From: Peronospora farinosa
Lineage: Eukaryota; Oomycota; Peronosporomycetes; Peronosporales; Peronosporaceae
NCBI GenBank assembly: GCA_947646735.1
Contig: CANTFK010000024.1
Coordinates: 186,001 to 250,000 of the forward strand
Direction of reading: 5' to 3'
DNA: 64,000 bases
Shown: positions 1-10,777 of the stretch, one piece after another
How the letters are laid out: every line of letters starts with the position of its first letter
Numbering within the stretch: the first letter of the stretch is position 1
Made by a program: the position numbers and the translations under genes
The notes under the pieces: model-generated
Told to the model about the DNA's origin: nothing
The model's input: only the letters and a program-made list of their open reading frames with translations
The model's database searches: none

Positions 1-126
1 TGGCGAGTACTGCTTTACAGAAGGAACAAGGTGTGGTCATCATTACGGAAGGAGATCGCCAAGACCTCATTACCCTTAAAAGACTGGATGAGTTGTTGAA
101 GTCGAAGCAGACCGAATCGGTGGTTT
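1..126 (+). pseudogene. Fragment of pol: end of the second RNase H domain (C0)
   Basis: The frame starting at base 3 reads ASTALQKEQGVV and onward to a TAA at 124-126. It matches the tail of the second RNase H domain and the adjoining linker of element C (about 49063-49190). In C the reading continues through this point; here one extra T creates the stop. Integrase does not follow because of the internal deletion. It is a relic only. Confidence 0.7.
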
Positions 127-443
127 AAGTTGCTGCGATTACCAGATCAACCCGGAGAAGACGTCAAACACCCGAGATCTTGCAATAAGAATTTGAGCAC
201 GAACAAGCTCGCCGTAATCGTTTCGAAGTTATGCAGTCTCATGAAGAGGGAAAAGCTGAAGATTAGTGAATTGGTTATTTCGATTAAGGATAGTGAAAAT
301 GGCTGTACAAGATGGTTGTATAGCTGGGGGAACGAGGATATTTGTGTATAATGAGTTTAGCGATCGAAGATCTGAGAGAATGGATCGCGGCTGAAAAGGT
401 TTAAAACAAGAAGACAATTTTTAGGACGACCAGAAGAATGCAA

Positions 444-1877
444 CTAACACGGTGAAATTGTATTGAATGCTGAAGAAATGAAATCAGATCGCGCCGAAGT
501 ACCAGATCGCGCCGAAGTACCAGATCGCGCCGAAGTTATAGATCGCGTTGGAGTACCAGATCGCGTCAGAGTACCAGATCGCGTTGGAGTATTAGATCGC
601 GTCGATGTACTAGATTGCGTCGAAGTACCAGATCGCGTCGAAGTACCAGATCGCGTCGAAGTAACAGATCGCGTCAGGGTACCAGATCGCGCTGAAGTAT
701 CAGATCGCGTCAGGGTACCAGATTGCGGTGGAATGCCAGATCGCTCCGAGGTCGCGGATTGAGTGGAAGTACCGCAATCGCTGCGGTGAAGTTTGCAGGG
801 GACGTCCAGAGTCGGTGAAGATGACGCACGTTTGCGATTGGGCGACGAGGGATTGGAAAGCGCTAGAAGGCTAGTCGGAGAAGGAAGTAAGCCCGTAGCC
901 AATTCTGCCAGATGCGAACGAAGTAAATCTCGATCCTGGATGGCCAGATCGCGCTCCGCCTCTCGATCTGCAACTTCGGTACGAAGTCGACCCAAAGCTG
1001 CGTCGTTCCGAATACTCGCACTCAGGAGGCGATCAAGATCGAGCGCGCTCAACGTGTCTTGTAGTTGTTTCGCGGCTTGATGGGCCTGATAGCGAACATT
1101 TTTGTACTTGGACGCCTTGCTTTTCATGCGTCGAAAATCAGCGGCCAAAGCACTGTCTGCCGTATTACGCTGTGCGAGGATGGAGTCCAGTTGCTGTTGG
1201 AGGGATGCGATCTGCTGCCGAAATTTCCCTTTCAGAGTTCGCTAAAGATTGGCCGCCTCACGGCGGAATTAATCTTGAATGCGATGTATCTCTGCATTGG
1301 CTCGAAACAAATCATTCTTCAGATCCGCGTTCTCTTGAGACTGATCCGTTAGCTGGTTCAGTTCTTGGTCGAGATTTTCGGCCATGTGGAGAGTGGCATC
1401 AAGCTGGTGACGCAACTCTTCATCTCGACGCAAGACGAATGTGCACAGTCGAGGCACCAACTCGTGATACGAATTGAGTTCCGTCTCCAGCTGATTTCCA
1501 CGAAATTCCTGCTCCTGCAAGACATTTTCCATGGAGTGATAGCTTTCCACGATGGTATCCTGGGCTTCCAGGCGGTCATACAATGAAGAAACCAAAGAGA
1601 TTGCGTTTTGACGATTCGTAACGCGAGAAAGGATTATCCGGGTAGACGGGAGCAGGATACGCGATCCGGTAGAGGAATTCATCGTTGGATCGCGCGTGAC
1701 GAGCACACCAGTTTGGGGGTGGCGATCGTTTTCGGGTGTAGATCTGGCCATAGGGGACGAAGGGACGAGAAGTATGAAATGAGACAGTGCACAGCTAGGC
1801 CAACACTGTATGTGGGCTAACGGTGCAGGGGGCGATTGTGGCGAAGCGAAGGAGTGAATTTGGCAAAGTGTGATCAC
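444..1877 (-). pseudogene. Antisense coiled-coil/Ser-Arg-repeat ORF of copy C0 (aORF1)
   Basis: Read on the minus strand from 1877 (or the internal Met at about 1751), this starts at the edge of the 3' LTR and runs away from it. The first block (1877-1269, 202 codons) has the heptad-like, Glu/Gln/Leu-rich character of a coiled coil and ends in RIQD plus a TAA at 1269-1271. A second in-frame stop lies at 1242-1244. The same frame then stays open to 444 through another coiled-coil stretch and a tail of TSARSG-type repeats. Element C has the same two stops at the same places (53401-54009 and below). The product, if any, is unknown. Confidence 0.6.
463..770. repeat. 18-bp minisatellite, GATCGCG-rich
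   Basis: About 16 degenerate tandem copies of an 18-bp unit close to GAAGTACCAGATCGCGCC. Because 18 is a multiple of three, the array stays open in several frames: PDRAEV repeats on plus, and Ser/Arg/Thr/Gly repeats on minus, where it forms the tail of the antisense ORF. The homologous array in element C (52290-52895) is longer. Confidence 0.9.
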
Positions 1878-3096
1878 ATATTTTCGGTTAAGTCCGAAAT
1901 GGCCAATATTGATGAATCGCGATCTCGCAGAAAGGTTTCAAGATGATGTCAAATGGGATGGAAAACAGTGAATGGTGGAGTTTGCAGTTCTATGTGGGTT
2001 AAATATGGACTAGAAACTACGCAATTGCGATCTCCAGTATTTGTCGGTGGCGATCCGCGTGAACGCGATTGCTAAGAAAGAGGATTGTTACATCCAAGTA
2101 TGTGGAAGACGGTCTGGTGTAGATTACGTTGTTTTGTAAGACTGGAATGGTGGATATGATATGTCACATAGATGGACCATCTCACATGACCCGAGGAACG
2201 GTGAAGAAGACAAGTCGTGATCCGGCGGACCGCGATCCGATTCTAATTATTAGTACTGCGATCCGATACTAATTATTTAGTACCGCGATCCGATACTAAT
2301 TATTTAGTACCGCGATCCGATACTAATTATTTAGTACCGCGATCTGATACTAATTATTTAGTACCGCGATCCGATACTAATTATTAGTTCCACTAAAATG
2401 GTATTAGATCCAAGCGAGGTAGCGATCCAGATCGCGGCGATATTGGAGTGGACCACATTACAAGATCTGATTTTTCCGAAAGGGCGATACGTGGCAACAG
2501 ATCCTGAGCTATAGATAGTCAAGATCATAGATTTTGGTATTTGATTGGTTAACATTAACAGAGTTCAATTTGCTTCTAAGTACACGTGTCGACTCCTCTT
2601 CCGGGCTGGATTCTTTGGCCTCCCAACGTCTCAAGGAATTCTACATACTACGCAAGTCATATCCCTGGATTGTTTGGCCAGGAATTGCAAGAATTCTCAG
2701 CAAAACAACTCAAGCTGCGACTGGACGCAGAGGACTAAGAAGTCCAGATACAATATCGCGAGACGGCTCAAGTGGTCAGAAGGCAAGCGTATCAAGTATC
2801 AACCAATTGGATAAGGCGATCTCAAGGGAGATCAGGGCGACTCAAATAGAGCACCCCAAGAACAACTGCGATCGTGTGAGGAATTCCACTCGATCGCCCC
2901 CACCTATCCCTAACACGGTTAAGTTCAGCATCGACTCAAGTCCACCGAGAAGAGTGCTACCCGCCCTACCGACGGGTACACAAGGTGAGGAAGGAAGCTG
3001 CACGGAAACGGAGTACCCCCTCCGATAGTCGGTTGTCTGGGCGTCAGTGGAGAATTAGGATGTCATCAGAAATTTTGTGAACCCCGCTCCACCACA
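1837..3096 (+). repeat. 3' LTR of copy C0
   Basis: It starts TGTGGCGAAG and ends CTCCACCACA, the ends seen in both LTRs of element C (41708-42985 and 53969-55271), and is colinear with them throughout. The terminal bases TGTGG/CCACA are an inverted repeat. Scattered substitutions and small indels (for example around 1990-2110 and 2950-3060) make it more diverged from the C pair than those two are from each other. Short ORFs inside (2534-3028) are also present in the other LTRs and need not be genes. Confidence 0.88.
2228..2392. repeat. 27-bp tandem array inside the C0 LTR
   Basis: Six copies of a unit of about 27 bp alternating a GC-rich core (CCGCGATCCGATACTAA) with TTATTTAG. The same array has six units in the 5' LTR of element C and eight in its 3' LTR. 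Its position inside the LTR would suit a regulatory role, but nothing here proves one. Confidence 0.85.
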
Positions 3097-3886
3097 AGTG
3101 CGAACTGGACGCACGCCGTCTGCGACTTGACCTGGTCAAGTTGCACTGCAGGAAGATCACATTGTGTATGGAGTAAACGGAAAAAGTTCACACTCAATAT
3201 ATTTCACTTTCTACTTTCTACTACTTTTGCACGAGTGCAACAACGAACACAACTTTCTAACAGCTCTAACCCATATAAGCTACGTCGTAGTCTGTACACC
3301 CATCAAGTGCAAATTCGACGGCATGGGTGCCTCCGTGAAAACGTCTTCTTCCAATCACCATTCAAAACGCCGTGTTCACGTCAAAATTGCCTAGATACAA
3401 ATTGCACGTTGCAACAAACTCACAAAAACTTACGAATTGTATTTGAGCATGCAACAGGTAAATTTGTGTCGAAGTAATCAAAACCATGCGTGTGCAGATA
3501 TCCGAGGGCAATCAAACGCGCTTTTTAACAAGCATCATTGCCGTCTTTATCTTACTTGTGCCTAAATACCCACTTGTGGCCTATGGCCTTGCCACTTGGT
3601 GGACGGTAGACAGCGTCCCATGTGTGGTTTATGATGAACATAAATCTCTGCTTGAATTGCAGCTTTCCGTATTTGGCGTCCATTGACTGCGACGCCTCTC
3701 GTAAATTTATCGGTTCATCAGTAGCAGAAAGCGTAATTTTGTTACCGTCAACACATTGACGTTTAGGGTCCGGCTCATCTTGCTCGATATCCACCGGCGA
3801 TCTATCATCTGGAAGCGGTAGATTAACCTTCTCAGCGTCAACGCCATCATTCGTAAGAAAAAAAGATGACGTGAAGCTAGTATAAG

Positions 3887-4909
3887 TGTACTCTCCGACT
3901 ATAATGATAACATTATAGTGATGAAAGTGATAGCAGGTGCCTCAAAACCTCTCTTACACAAGAGACAAAGGAAGCTTATCAACTAAGCAAATGCAGAAGG
4001 GCGTCTCGTAAAGAAGGTGCCACGTACTACGCAGGCACACCTTCAAGCAGAGCGAGGAAGCGGTTGTACCGTCTTACCTCCGCGTGCGGTGGTGGTTGCG
4101 TTGGTCGGTGCCGAACCAAACCATTGCTGGTCGCTTAGAGCGGTCCGCGCAACGAACAACTAAGAAGTGATCACACAGAAGCTTATCAAGCTTCTCGTGC
4201 ACAGTGGAAAGTAATTAGTAAATTCAAGACTGAATTATATTTAATTGAGATTAAACTACATATAAGTTTAACTACTGATGAGCTAATTATGCAAAGATCG
4301 GATACGCGTCTCTTTAGAAGCGTAATCTTACGTGCGAGCTTAAAATATATTTGAGCTCGCTGATGAAGTCTGTTTGAAGCGTCACCATGACACCTAGTCC
4401 CAACTGGCGTCATCCTCGTTGAATGTAAATCCATCCATGGATATCACATTCACGAGGGTGGGTCACATTGATGTGCCACACCCAAGTGCAGGCCTAAGGT
4501 ACCTCGTACCTTTTTAGGCCTGCCCGCTAGGTATTCGATACTTAACGAACCGTGTAACTTTTAGCCCGTTAAAAAATGCTTAGTTGAGAAGGAATAGAGA
4601 ACTGTATTTAATATAGTTAACTGTCTAATAAAACTAAATCATTGATTCCCTATATTAGATATAATAAACTACAACGATGTATGTTGACAATTTGCCCTCC
4701 ACTCATTGCGCGCGTCTATCGGTCATTGGTCAGCGCCTTGGTTGACATAATGGCCCATATCAACCAATTAGAGGGCATCTCCAACTTCAAGGAGATGCAA
4801 GGACAATATCATGTGAAAAGATAATATTGTCAATTTTCTAGTTATAATAATATATATACTGACACTTCATATAATTGTCAATATTATGTAACGGGCTCAC
4901 CCCGTTACA
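3887..4909 (-). repeat. Solo LTR of family B inserted in the copia relic, itself interrupted
   Basis: On the minus strand it begins TGTAACGGGGTGAGCC at 4909 and ends at TGTA/TACA at 3887, matching the B 3' LTR at 55590-56054, including the short hairpin around GACACTTCAT/AGTGTC and the segment ATCTCCTTGAAGTTGGAGAT. It is flanked by a perfect 5-bp target-site duplication ATAAG (3882-3886 and 4910-4914). Its length (1023 bp against 465) is explained by a second LTR inside it at about 3995-4573. Confidence 0.85.
3995..4573 (-). repeat. Family-D solo LTR nested in the B solo LTR
   Basis: The reverse complement matches the D LTR at 60202-60823: near-start AACGGGCTAAAAGTTACACGG, then CCACCCTCGTGAATGTGA, GAAGCTTGATAAGCTTC and a GC-rich tail (CTTGAAGGTGTGCCTGC). 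AAATGC flanks it on both sides (3989-3994 and 4574-4579), a candidate target-site duplication, although the LTR termini are not clean TG/CA. The boundaries are good to a few bases. Confidence 0.7.
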
Positions 4910-6539
4910 ATAAGGCCTTTTGTTTGAATTCGATTACATCTCCATTCGGTCATCTGGGGGCGGGGATTCTCACGAAGTACAATAACTCGCGACTGATCAG
5001 GTATTCATGAGAGCATGTGTGTACTATTATTGCTACTCCCAGCGATGGAGTGCGACTTTGTATTAAATTGATCGTGTCAATGACTTGTATGACTGTGCAC
5101 TCCCTCTCAATCGGAATAACGTCTGAGTTGTGTGACGGATTGAAATTTTCAGACGCATCCATAACCATTTCTTCCCAACTAGTATCATTTTCAGCAGTCT
5201 CATTAACGTCCATATCGTCAGCCTCGTGATTTATGTACGAATCAGGTGATCCCGCCTGTACTTTGTATGAATCATCATGAAAATGTATGCATTGAGCAAT
5301 AGGTTCACTTAAACAACAACATCCTTGTACCGAGAAGGAGGTCTCTCGTTTAGCGTAACGGACCTAGTCTGACCAATTATTTTCGCGCCATACCTTACAC
5401 TCGGTACGCCATAAAGTTTTCGAATACCCAAGCAAAGTGCACTTGTTTGCCTTTCTGTCCCATTTAGCTCGCTTACAATCCGCGATTCGTAGATATCTAG
5501 TCGAACCAAACACGCGAAAATGACTAAAATCTGGCTTCGACCTATACAGCGTTTAAAAAGGGCTAATGCTGGGTTGCGCAATACTCGGAATTCGATTGAT
5601 GGTGTAGGCAGACGCCATAAACACCTCAATTTACCAAGAAAGATCAACTTCTATGTGATACACTTTTTAGCGGGCCATCTCGAATAGAGTTCGATTCATC
5701 CTCTCTGCTAAGATGCTTTGTTGAGGCTTGTACGGCACGCTTGTCTGGTGGATCATACCTAGAGTAGTACAGTACTTGTTGAAGCAATTATTTGTATACT
5801 CATCACTATTGTCACTACGGATGCACTTAAACTTGCACTCCGTTTGCGTCTCCACCATAGCACAAAACGCCTTAAATCGTTCAAATCCTGGGATTTTGTC
5901 GCTAGCAAGTATACGTGAACATATCGACTGTAGTCGTCGACATATGTGAGTACGTACAGAGCCACGCCCTTCGTCTTCGGGTCCATAGATCCCAAAACAT
6001 CGGTGTGTACAATTTCAAGTGGTTGACTTGCTTTAATATTACTTCCTGAAGTATGATTGAACGGGTTGTTTGTCAAATTTCCGCGTGCACATGCATCAGA
6101 TACACCGCCATCAGATGCAACAACTCTCGAAATACCATCGCAAGACTTCATTGCTTGCTTGATCTTGTTTGTAGACACATGACCTAGGCGTGCATGCTAT
6201 AGCCTACTAGTGTCATTTATCGCATCACTGCTCTCAGCCTTGTGGGCCTCTAATGTAACATGCTGTTCACATTCCACGCAAAAAGCTTTCCCATTCGTTT
6301 AATTACTGCTACAGTCACGTTGTGGCTCATCAGAACTTCTAGATCGCCCTTAAACTGAACAAGCACGCATCAGGCTGTCACAGCTGCTATAGACACAAGT
6401 TTCTTGTCCATCCCAGGCACATGTAACACCTCCATAAGCTTGTGTGGAGAAGTGCCAGAAGAATCGGGGCCCCTGAGGATATCACAATAAAGTGGAAAAG
6501 AATCCAGGCCTCGCAAGGTTCCAAGGTTCACACGAGGGT

Positions 6540-6905
6540 CATCAGGAACAGGGTTTCCAGTCACCAGGGACAGGGTTTCCAGTCACCAAGGACAGGGTTT
6601 CCAGTCATTAGGGACAGGATTTTCAGTCACCAGGGACAGGGTTTGCAGTCACCGAGGACAGGGGTATCATCACCAGGAACATCACCAGGGAAAGGATTTT
6701 CAGTCACCGTGAATAGGGCTTTTAGTCACCGGGGACAGGGGTATCAGACACCGGGGACAGGATTTCCAGTCACCGAGGACAGGGGTACCAGTTACCGGGG
6801 ACAGGTGTACCATTCACCGGGGACAGGGGAATCAGTCACCAGGAGCAGAGTTTACAGTCACCAGGGACAGGGGTACCAGTTATTGGGGACAGGGGTACCG
6901 AAGGT
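6540..6905. repeat. Degenerate minisatellite (GTCACCAGGGACAGGG type)
   Basis: About 15 imperfect units of roughly 20-25 bp around CAGTCACCRGGGACAGGG. The array lies directly beyond the 5' end of the copia relic and fades into similar CAGGG/GGTACAAGG-rich sequence to about 7260. The plus frame across it stays open but the translation is only the repeat; it is not called a gene. Confidence 0.85.
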
Positions 6906-7599
6906 CCAGGATCCTGAATTCATAGAAGGTACAAGGTTTCCCTACCGTGAGCACAGCCTGTACACCAGGACCCCGAAAGGTCCAGTGCTCCGAGGTGGTC
7001 CAGGGTGCTAAGGTCAAAGAAGGTACAAAGTTTTTCTGCATGCAGAGTCGGTACAAGTCCAGGACCTCAAGACCAAGGCCCCAAGGGACCAAAAATTCAG
7101 GGTACAAGTTCCCCGGGTTAATAAGGCCTCAGGGTACTTGGACTCCAGGTTCAAGGAGCCCAGGTTACAGGGGCTTTAGGGTACAAGGGTCCAATGCCCG
7201 AGGGTGCAGAAACGGTACACGGAACCCCGAAGATTACAGAAAGTACAGATACCAAGGAGGCCTTTTTTCTCATAAGAGTCAACACGTGGCACTATCTAGA
7301 GCGAAGGGTTAGAATTAGGCAAGAAAAGCATACAAAGTATAAGATAAATTACGCACTCGAATTTGCATTACACCAAAGTTTAGCTCGTTTTAATCGAAAT
7401 TGATAAAGTCAGAAAAATATCAGAAACTTTTCGATTATAAACCTCTTCGCAGATCAGCAGCAGAAACAGGCTCTAAAATCAAAATTGACATGATGACCAC
7501 GCGAAACGGCTGTGTACTGTATTAAATAATGTTTATTTCTTAACTGGCTGAGCTTGACAGTAGCGTCAAATCGCCTACTGCCCCCAACACTTACTTCCA

Positions 7600-8866
7600 T
7601 CACGCAAAAGCTCTACCCAGCGCAGTAATTTGGTCGACTTTGTTTATGTTCCCGGCCTCCCCACACTCGTCACAATTGATCGCGTTTTACAAATGGTATT
7701 GGCTATACCGACGATTAAATGCTGCGATGATGCCTGCATCCATCGGCTAGATCTTGGATGTCGTATATTGGGGTAGCAGCTGTGCCTTGACATTTGTTAA
7801 TTCCAGGCCATCTGTGATATGCGACGCAGCATTGTCGAACAAATGAAGATTTTTTTTGTTTTTGCTCTTATTAGAATATAATGTTATAATCAATAGAGAA
7901 TAGAAGTCATTGTTTACAGCTCATAACGCACCTTTACTGTTTTGTCCACATTTGCAAGCCATTCCTGAAAGATCAGGCCCGTCATCAAAGTCTTTGTGTT
8001 ATTTCGGTAAGAAAAAATTTGTGCTTGGCCTGACTTCTTCTTAAAGCACCGGGGCTTCTTTGCTTTTCGATAAAAACAGGCTGCAACTTGTCAGATCCAT
8101 CAGTATTTGCAGTGAGCGCAATTAAGATTCGCTTCTGCAAATGATGTCAGCGCATACACTGTGTTAGTAAATAACAATAAGCCATCTAAGAATAAACTTA
8201 CTTTTTTTCTTGTGTCCTTGAAATTCTTGGTGAGAAATGGTACTGTCAGGTGTCATGCTGTAGAACAGTCCTGAAATATAGCCAAATTTTAATTCGATCA
8301 TTACAGGTAATAATCAGACAGGAAAATATATCGGTTTCATCCATGTTGTAAATATCACACAGAGCGTACTCGGCAATGACCATCTTCAGATCAAGCAGAG
8401 CTTCATTATGAGCCTCTACGTCCACCGAACCACTTTCACCGTGGATACGAATAGGATGGAGCTTTTGACATTGTTGGAAGTTTTATAGCTATCCGTGCGA
8501 GATAACGATGGCGTCGCTTAGAATTTCAAGCGATTGTTCAAGTGGTTGGGTCTTCGCGCAAATGAGTTACACAGATATATTCACCTTGCGATGTTGACAC
8601 CGTGGGATCCAAAGAGACAAAGCTTCTTCCATTAAGAATATTGAGCCAGCTGCTGGCGCTTCGCATTTAGACTGCTTGAATTCACGATCTCCAGATTAGC
8701 CCGCTTTTTGGATTATCTTGCTAATTGATGCCTGTGACAGCGTTCTGGCAAGGCCGAAATCCTTCGTTGCCCATTTAGCCAGTGCCGTCTGAGCTAATTC
8801 TGGATTCTCATCCTTGTACTTGCAAATTTGAAGACGCTGTCCATTGGCAAGCCGGATTTGCGACAT
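7600..8866 (-). pseudogene. Decayed pogo/Tigger-like DDE transposase
   Basis: Read on the minus strand from ATG at 8866: MSQIRLANGQRLQICKY, then a helix-turn-helix-like stretch (LAKWATKDFGLARTLSQ) as in CENP-B/pogo N-termini. YNMDETDIF (near 8340) supplies the first catalytic Asp, then LTANTDGSDKLQPVFI and TLMTGLIFQEWLANVD (near 8100-7950), FDNAASHITD (near 7830, second Asp) and the third Asp in PMDAGIIAAFNRR (near 7730). Stops and frameshifts interrupt it, including a stop in place of Gln before PMD. At about 8140-8200 a GTAAGT...TACTAACACAG segment looks like an intron between blocks. A stop lies at 7600-7602. Terminal inverted repeats were not found; 7265-7560 is AT-rich with nothing recognised. 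Confidence 0.75.
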
Positions 8867-9140
8867 CTTCAACTGTCTAGGTACATTAGCAGGTAAGACA
8901 CTGTAAAATTACATATAGCTTTCACAATTAGCACAGGCGAAACAAACTGACGGCATGTCTCACACCTCTAGGCACGGGTTAAATAAACTAAGGAGTCTGA
9001 GACTTGAGCTCTGTCAGCAGTCTGAACCTTAGGGCTGGATCCTGATCTGTTTTAGGAGGAAGTGGGAATGGTCTGGTCCGCATGTTATTATCTAAGTTCT
9101 CTTATGTACAATACACATAATCCGATAAGTCATAATCTCT

Positions 9141-9795
9141 GTTAAGTTATGGGTATTGTCGTCCACCATACCCATAACTTAACGGAGGGAGCTTTGTAAA
9201 AGGTATCAGTTATGTCTCTAACTATCGGTATCAGTTTCATAATGAATACAGTAGTACTAAGTACAACATACACTGACGATTGGATGATTCTATATCCAGA
9301 TACAAGCAATGGAATACTATAATTACACATTATGGTAATTGATTAAGTGTAGGGCACAAAATCTTTATGCATTAATATAATTAGATTTTACTTTGAGTTT
9401 AAGGTCACAACGCTCGAAAAGACTTGTTCTCTTGTGCACTTCGTGCGCTATTTTTCTAAGCTTCTAGCTTGTTCTTGCACTCTGTGCGTTGGTTCTCTGA
9501 CCTTTAAGCAATTGCTTATAGACTAAAAGTCCCTCCTAATTCCTTAGAACATGATGACTTCTTAGTCGTTTGATTAGTTCCTTAGAACTATGTGGCTTTT
9601 AGCCGTCAACTTTAATTAGTTCTACTGAACTAAGAGGCTTTTAGCCTAATAAAACCTTCCTCTGACCAAAGAGCTGTGTAGCTCCCCTACAGTTCCTTAA
9701 ACTTAGTGGCTGTAAGCCGAAGCTTTGATAAGTTCTCTAGAACTAACAGGCTTTCAGCCTAAAAAGTCTTTCTCTGACTGTAGAGCTGTGTATGT
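9141..9795. repeat. LTR-like repeat E, first copy, with a strong hairpin at one end
   Basis: It begins TGTTAAGTTATGGGTAT; the reverse complement of GTTAAGTTATGGGTAT follows 11 bases later, a 16-bp stem. From about 9250 it matches 59396-59857 (GTAGTACTAAGTACAAC, GACGATTGGATGATTC, CTTCGTGCG, CTCCTAATTCCTTA, GAGCTGTGTAGCTCC). The last 100 bp is a second partial copy of the preceding 120 bp (blocks around GTTCCTTA...GAGCTGTGT). The TGTTA start would suit a copia-type LTR, but no linked internal region is seen. Confidence 0.6.
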
Positions 9796-10712
9796 TGCAA
9801 TCTCGCTTTATTGCACTTGGGAGGAACATATCACAACAGTGTATCTACGCTACACTATCTGATTAGTACCGAAGTGATCAATGTAAAGCTTCATATTTTC
9901 ATTTATTAGGCGTTTGGGGACACGTTTTACGAACTTAGTTGTAGGGAAAAGAGGATGTACCGAAGTTATAATTAACTCATAAAAGCGCTAAATTTAGAGT
10001 ATAAATTACCGCTCTTATATCTAAAAACAATCCCAGAAAAACTCAGAAACCGTTTACTGTATAAGTTTGGCCTAAAGTACACCAAGCCAAACTTCCGCGT
10101 CAACAAACTTGTGCAAAAAAGTCCGATCAGAGACTTCTACGGTGCAAATCTATATAATCGGGCGATTGTTAACGAAAATGACGAGGGATTATAAAACCCA
10201 ATCATCTTTATTGACAGTGCCTCATGAAGACTTAATGTGCAATACAAATTTGCTGATTTAGAATTTGGTAATGTTGTTCTTAATCTCGTACGACAACGCT
10301 ACAGTTGATCTATAAGACAAAAATGTGATGTTTGCCGAGTTAACACAAGCGGCGACTTTGGTTTTAACATGAATTACAAGACTATCCACAGATTTTAATG
10401 TTTGTTTCAATTTCAAAAGCCTCGCTTGTTGTTGTCGTTTGATCGAGGTGTTGCAAAAATCAGATGTAGTGATGTATTGGACCTACTGAAGAGTATAACG
10501 ACAGTCGTGAACCGTGTCATCTTGTCACGAACTACAAGTATTTCTCTATCAGAGTCAGATCGCACGAAAACCTGTCACTCTGTCTGATAACGAAAGCAAA
10601 TACGCTGAAAACCCAACGGATTTGGTGCCAACGTACGCAATCTGATTATATAACGCAATGCTAAGCGACTTGGCCATCTCCACTGCATTTCCGACCTGAG
10701 GCATCCCACAAT
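9796..10712. other. Intergenic stretch without recognisable gene
   Basis: AT-rich sequence between repeat E and the glucanase gene. No frame gives a convincing protein and there is no tRNA-like fold. The last few hundred bases presumably contain the upstream region of the glucanase gene. The sequence from 8867 to 9140, on the other side of repeat E, is equally featureless. Confidence 0.5.
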
Positions 10713-10722
10713 TCATTCTCAC
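10713..10722 (+). promoter_or_regulatory. Possible oomycete initiator-like element upstream of the glucanase gene
   Basis: TCATTCTCAC lies 55 bp before the ATG. It resembles the pyrimidine-rich CATTYY core described for oomycete transcription starts, in the usual distance range, but the 3' half of that consensus is not matched well. No TATA box is evident. Confidence 0.3.
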
Positions 10723-10777
10723 ACGCAAAGAATACAATTGCGACCAAAGCGCAAAACACCACAACGGCATCCTAGCG

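Larger units (their letters stand above)
1..3096 (+). mobile_element. Truncated 3' end of a family-C Ty3/gypsy retrotransposon (copy C0)
   Basis: This segment matches the 3' end of the complete element C at 41708-55271. Bases 1-220 match C around 49063-49260 (end of the second RNase H domain), then jump to sequence like C 50850-51010 (end of pol). About 1.6 kb holding the integrase is therefore deleted. A second deletion, equivalent to C 51080 to about 52290, removes one antisense ORF. The antisense coiled-coil ORF, the 18-bp minisatellite and a full 3' LTR follow. The window begins inside the copy, so its 5' end cannot be seen. It is certainly non-autonomous. Confidence 0.85.
3100..6564 (-). 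pseudogene. Decayed Ty1/copia polyprotein (pre-integrase, integrase, RT start)
   Basis: Read right to left. At 6564-6370 there is a copia-type protease-to-pre-integrase junction (LMEVLHVPGMDKKLVSI), then GKLFAWNV and GYSMHA of the GAG-pre-integrase domain near 6290-6190. Integrase core follows at 6180-5670 (VHTDVLGSMDPKTKG, YVDDYSRYVHVY, ILAERMNRTL). A linker lies at 5213-4915. After an inserted solo LTR (3887-4909) the RT begins at 3794 (YRPPSGKAIGHKWVFRHK, then KARLIALGY, DYFDTNLPVA and DVNTAF down to about 3350). Many stops and frameshifts interrupt it. No copia LTRs of this copy were identified with certainty; 3097-3290 is probably further decayed RT. Confidence 0.75.

Noticed and set aside
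444..770. Plus-strand PDRAEV repeat protein (463-762) and its counterparts at 52587-52895
   Set aside because: The translation is only the 18-bp minisatellite in one of several open frames. There is no start context, domain or conserved flank on plus; the minus reading is better linked to a longer coiled-coil ORF.
2534..3028. Open frames of 160-190 codons inside all three C LTRs (also 42332-42916 and 54569-55087)
   Set aside because: They occur in two overlapping frames, differ by frameshifts and ends between copies, contain no motif, and fall in the LTR. Treated as chance frames.
6442..7011. 189-codon plus frame with repeated SHQGQGF/TPGTGF peptides
   Set aside because: It is the translation of the degenerate minisatellite; unit length is not fixed and no domain or neighbour supports a gene.
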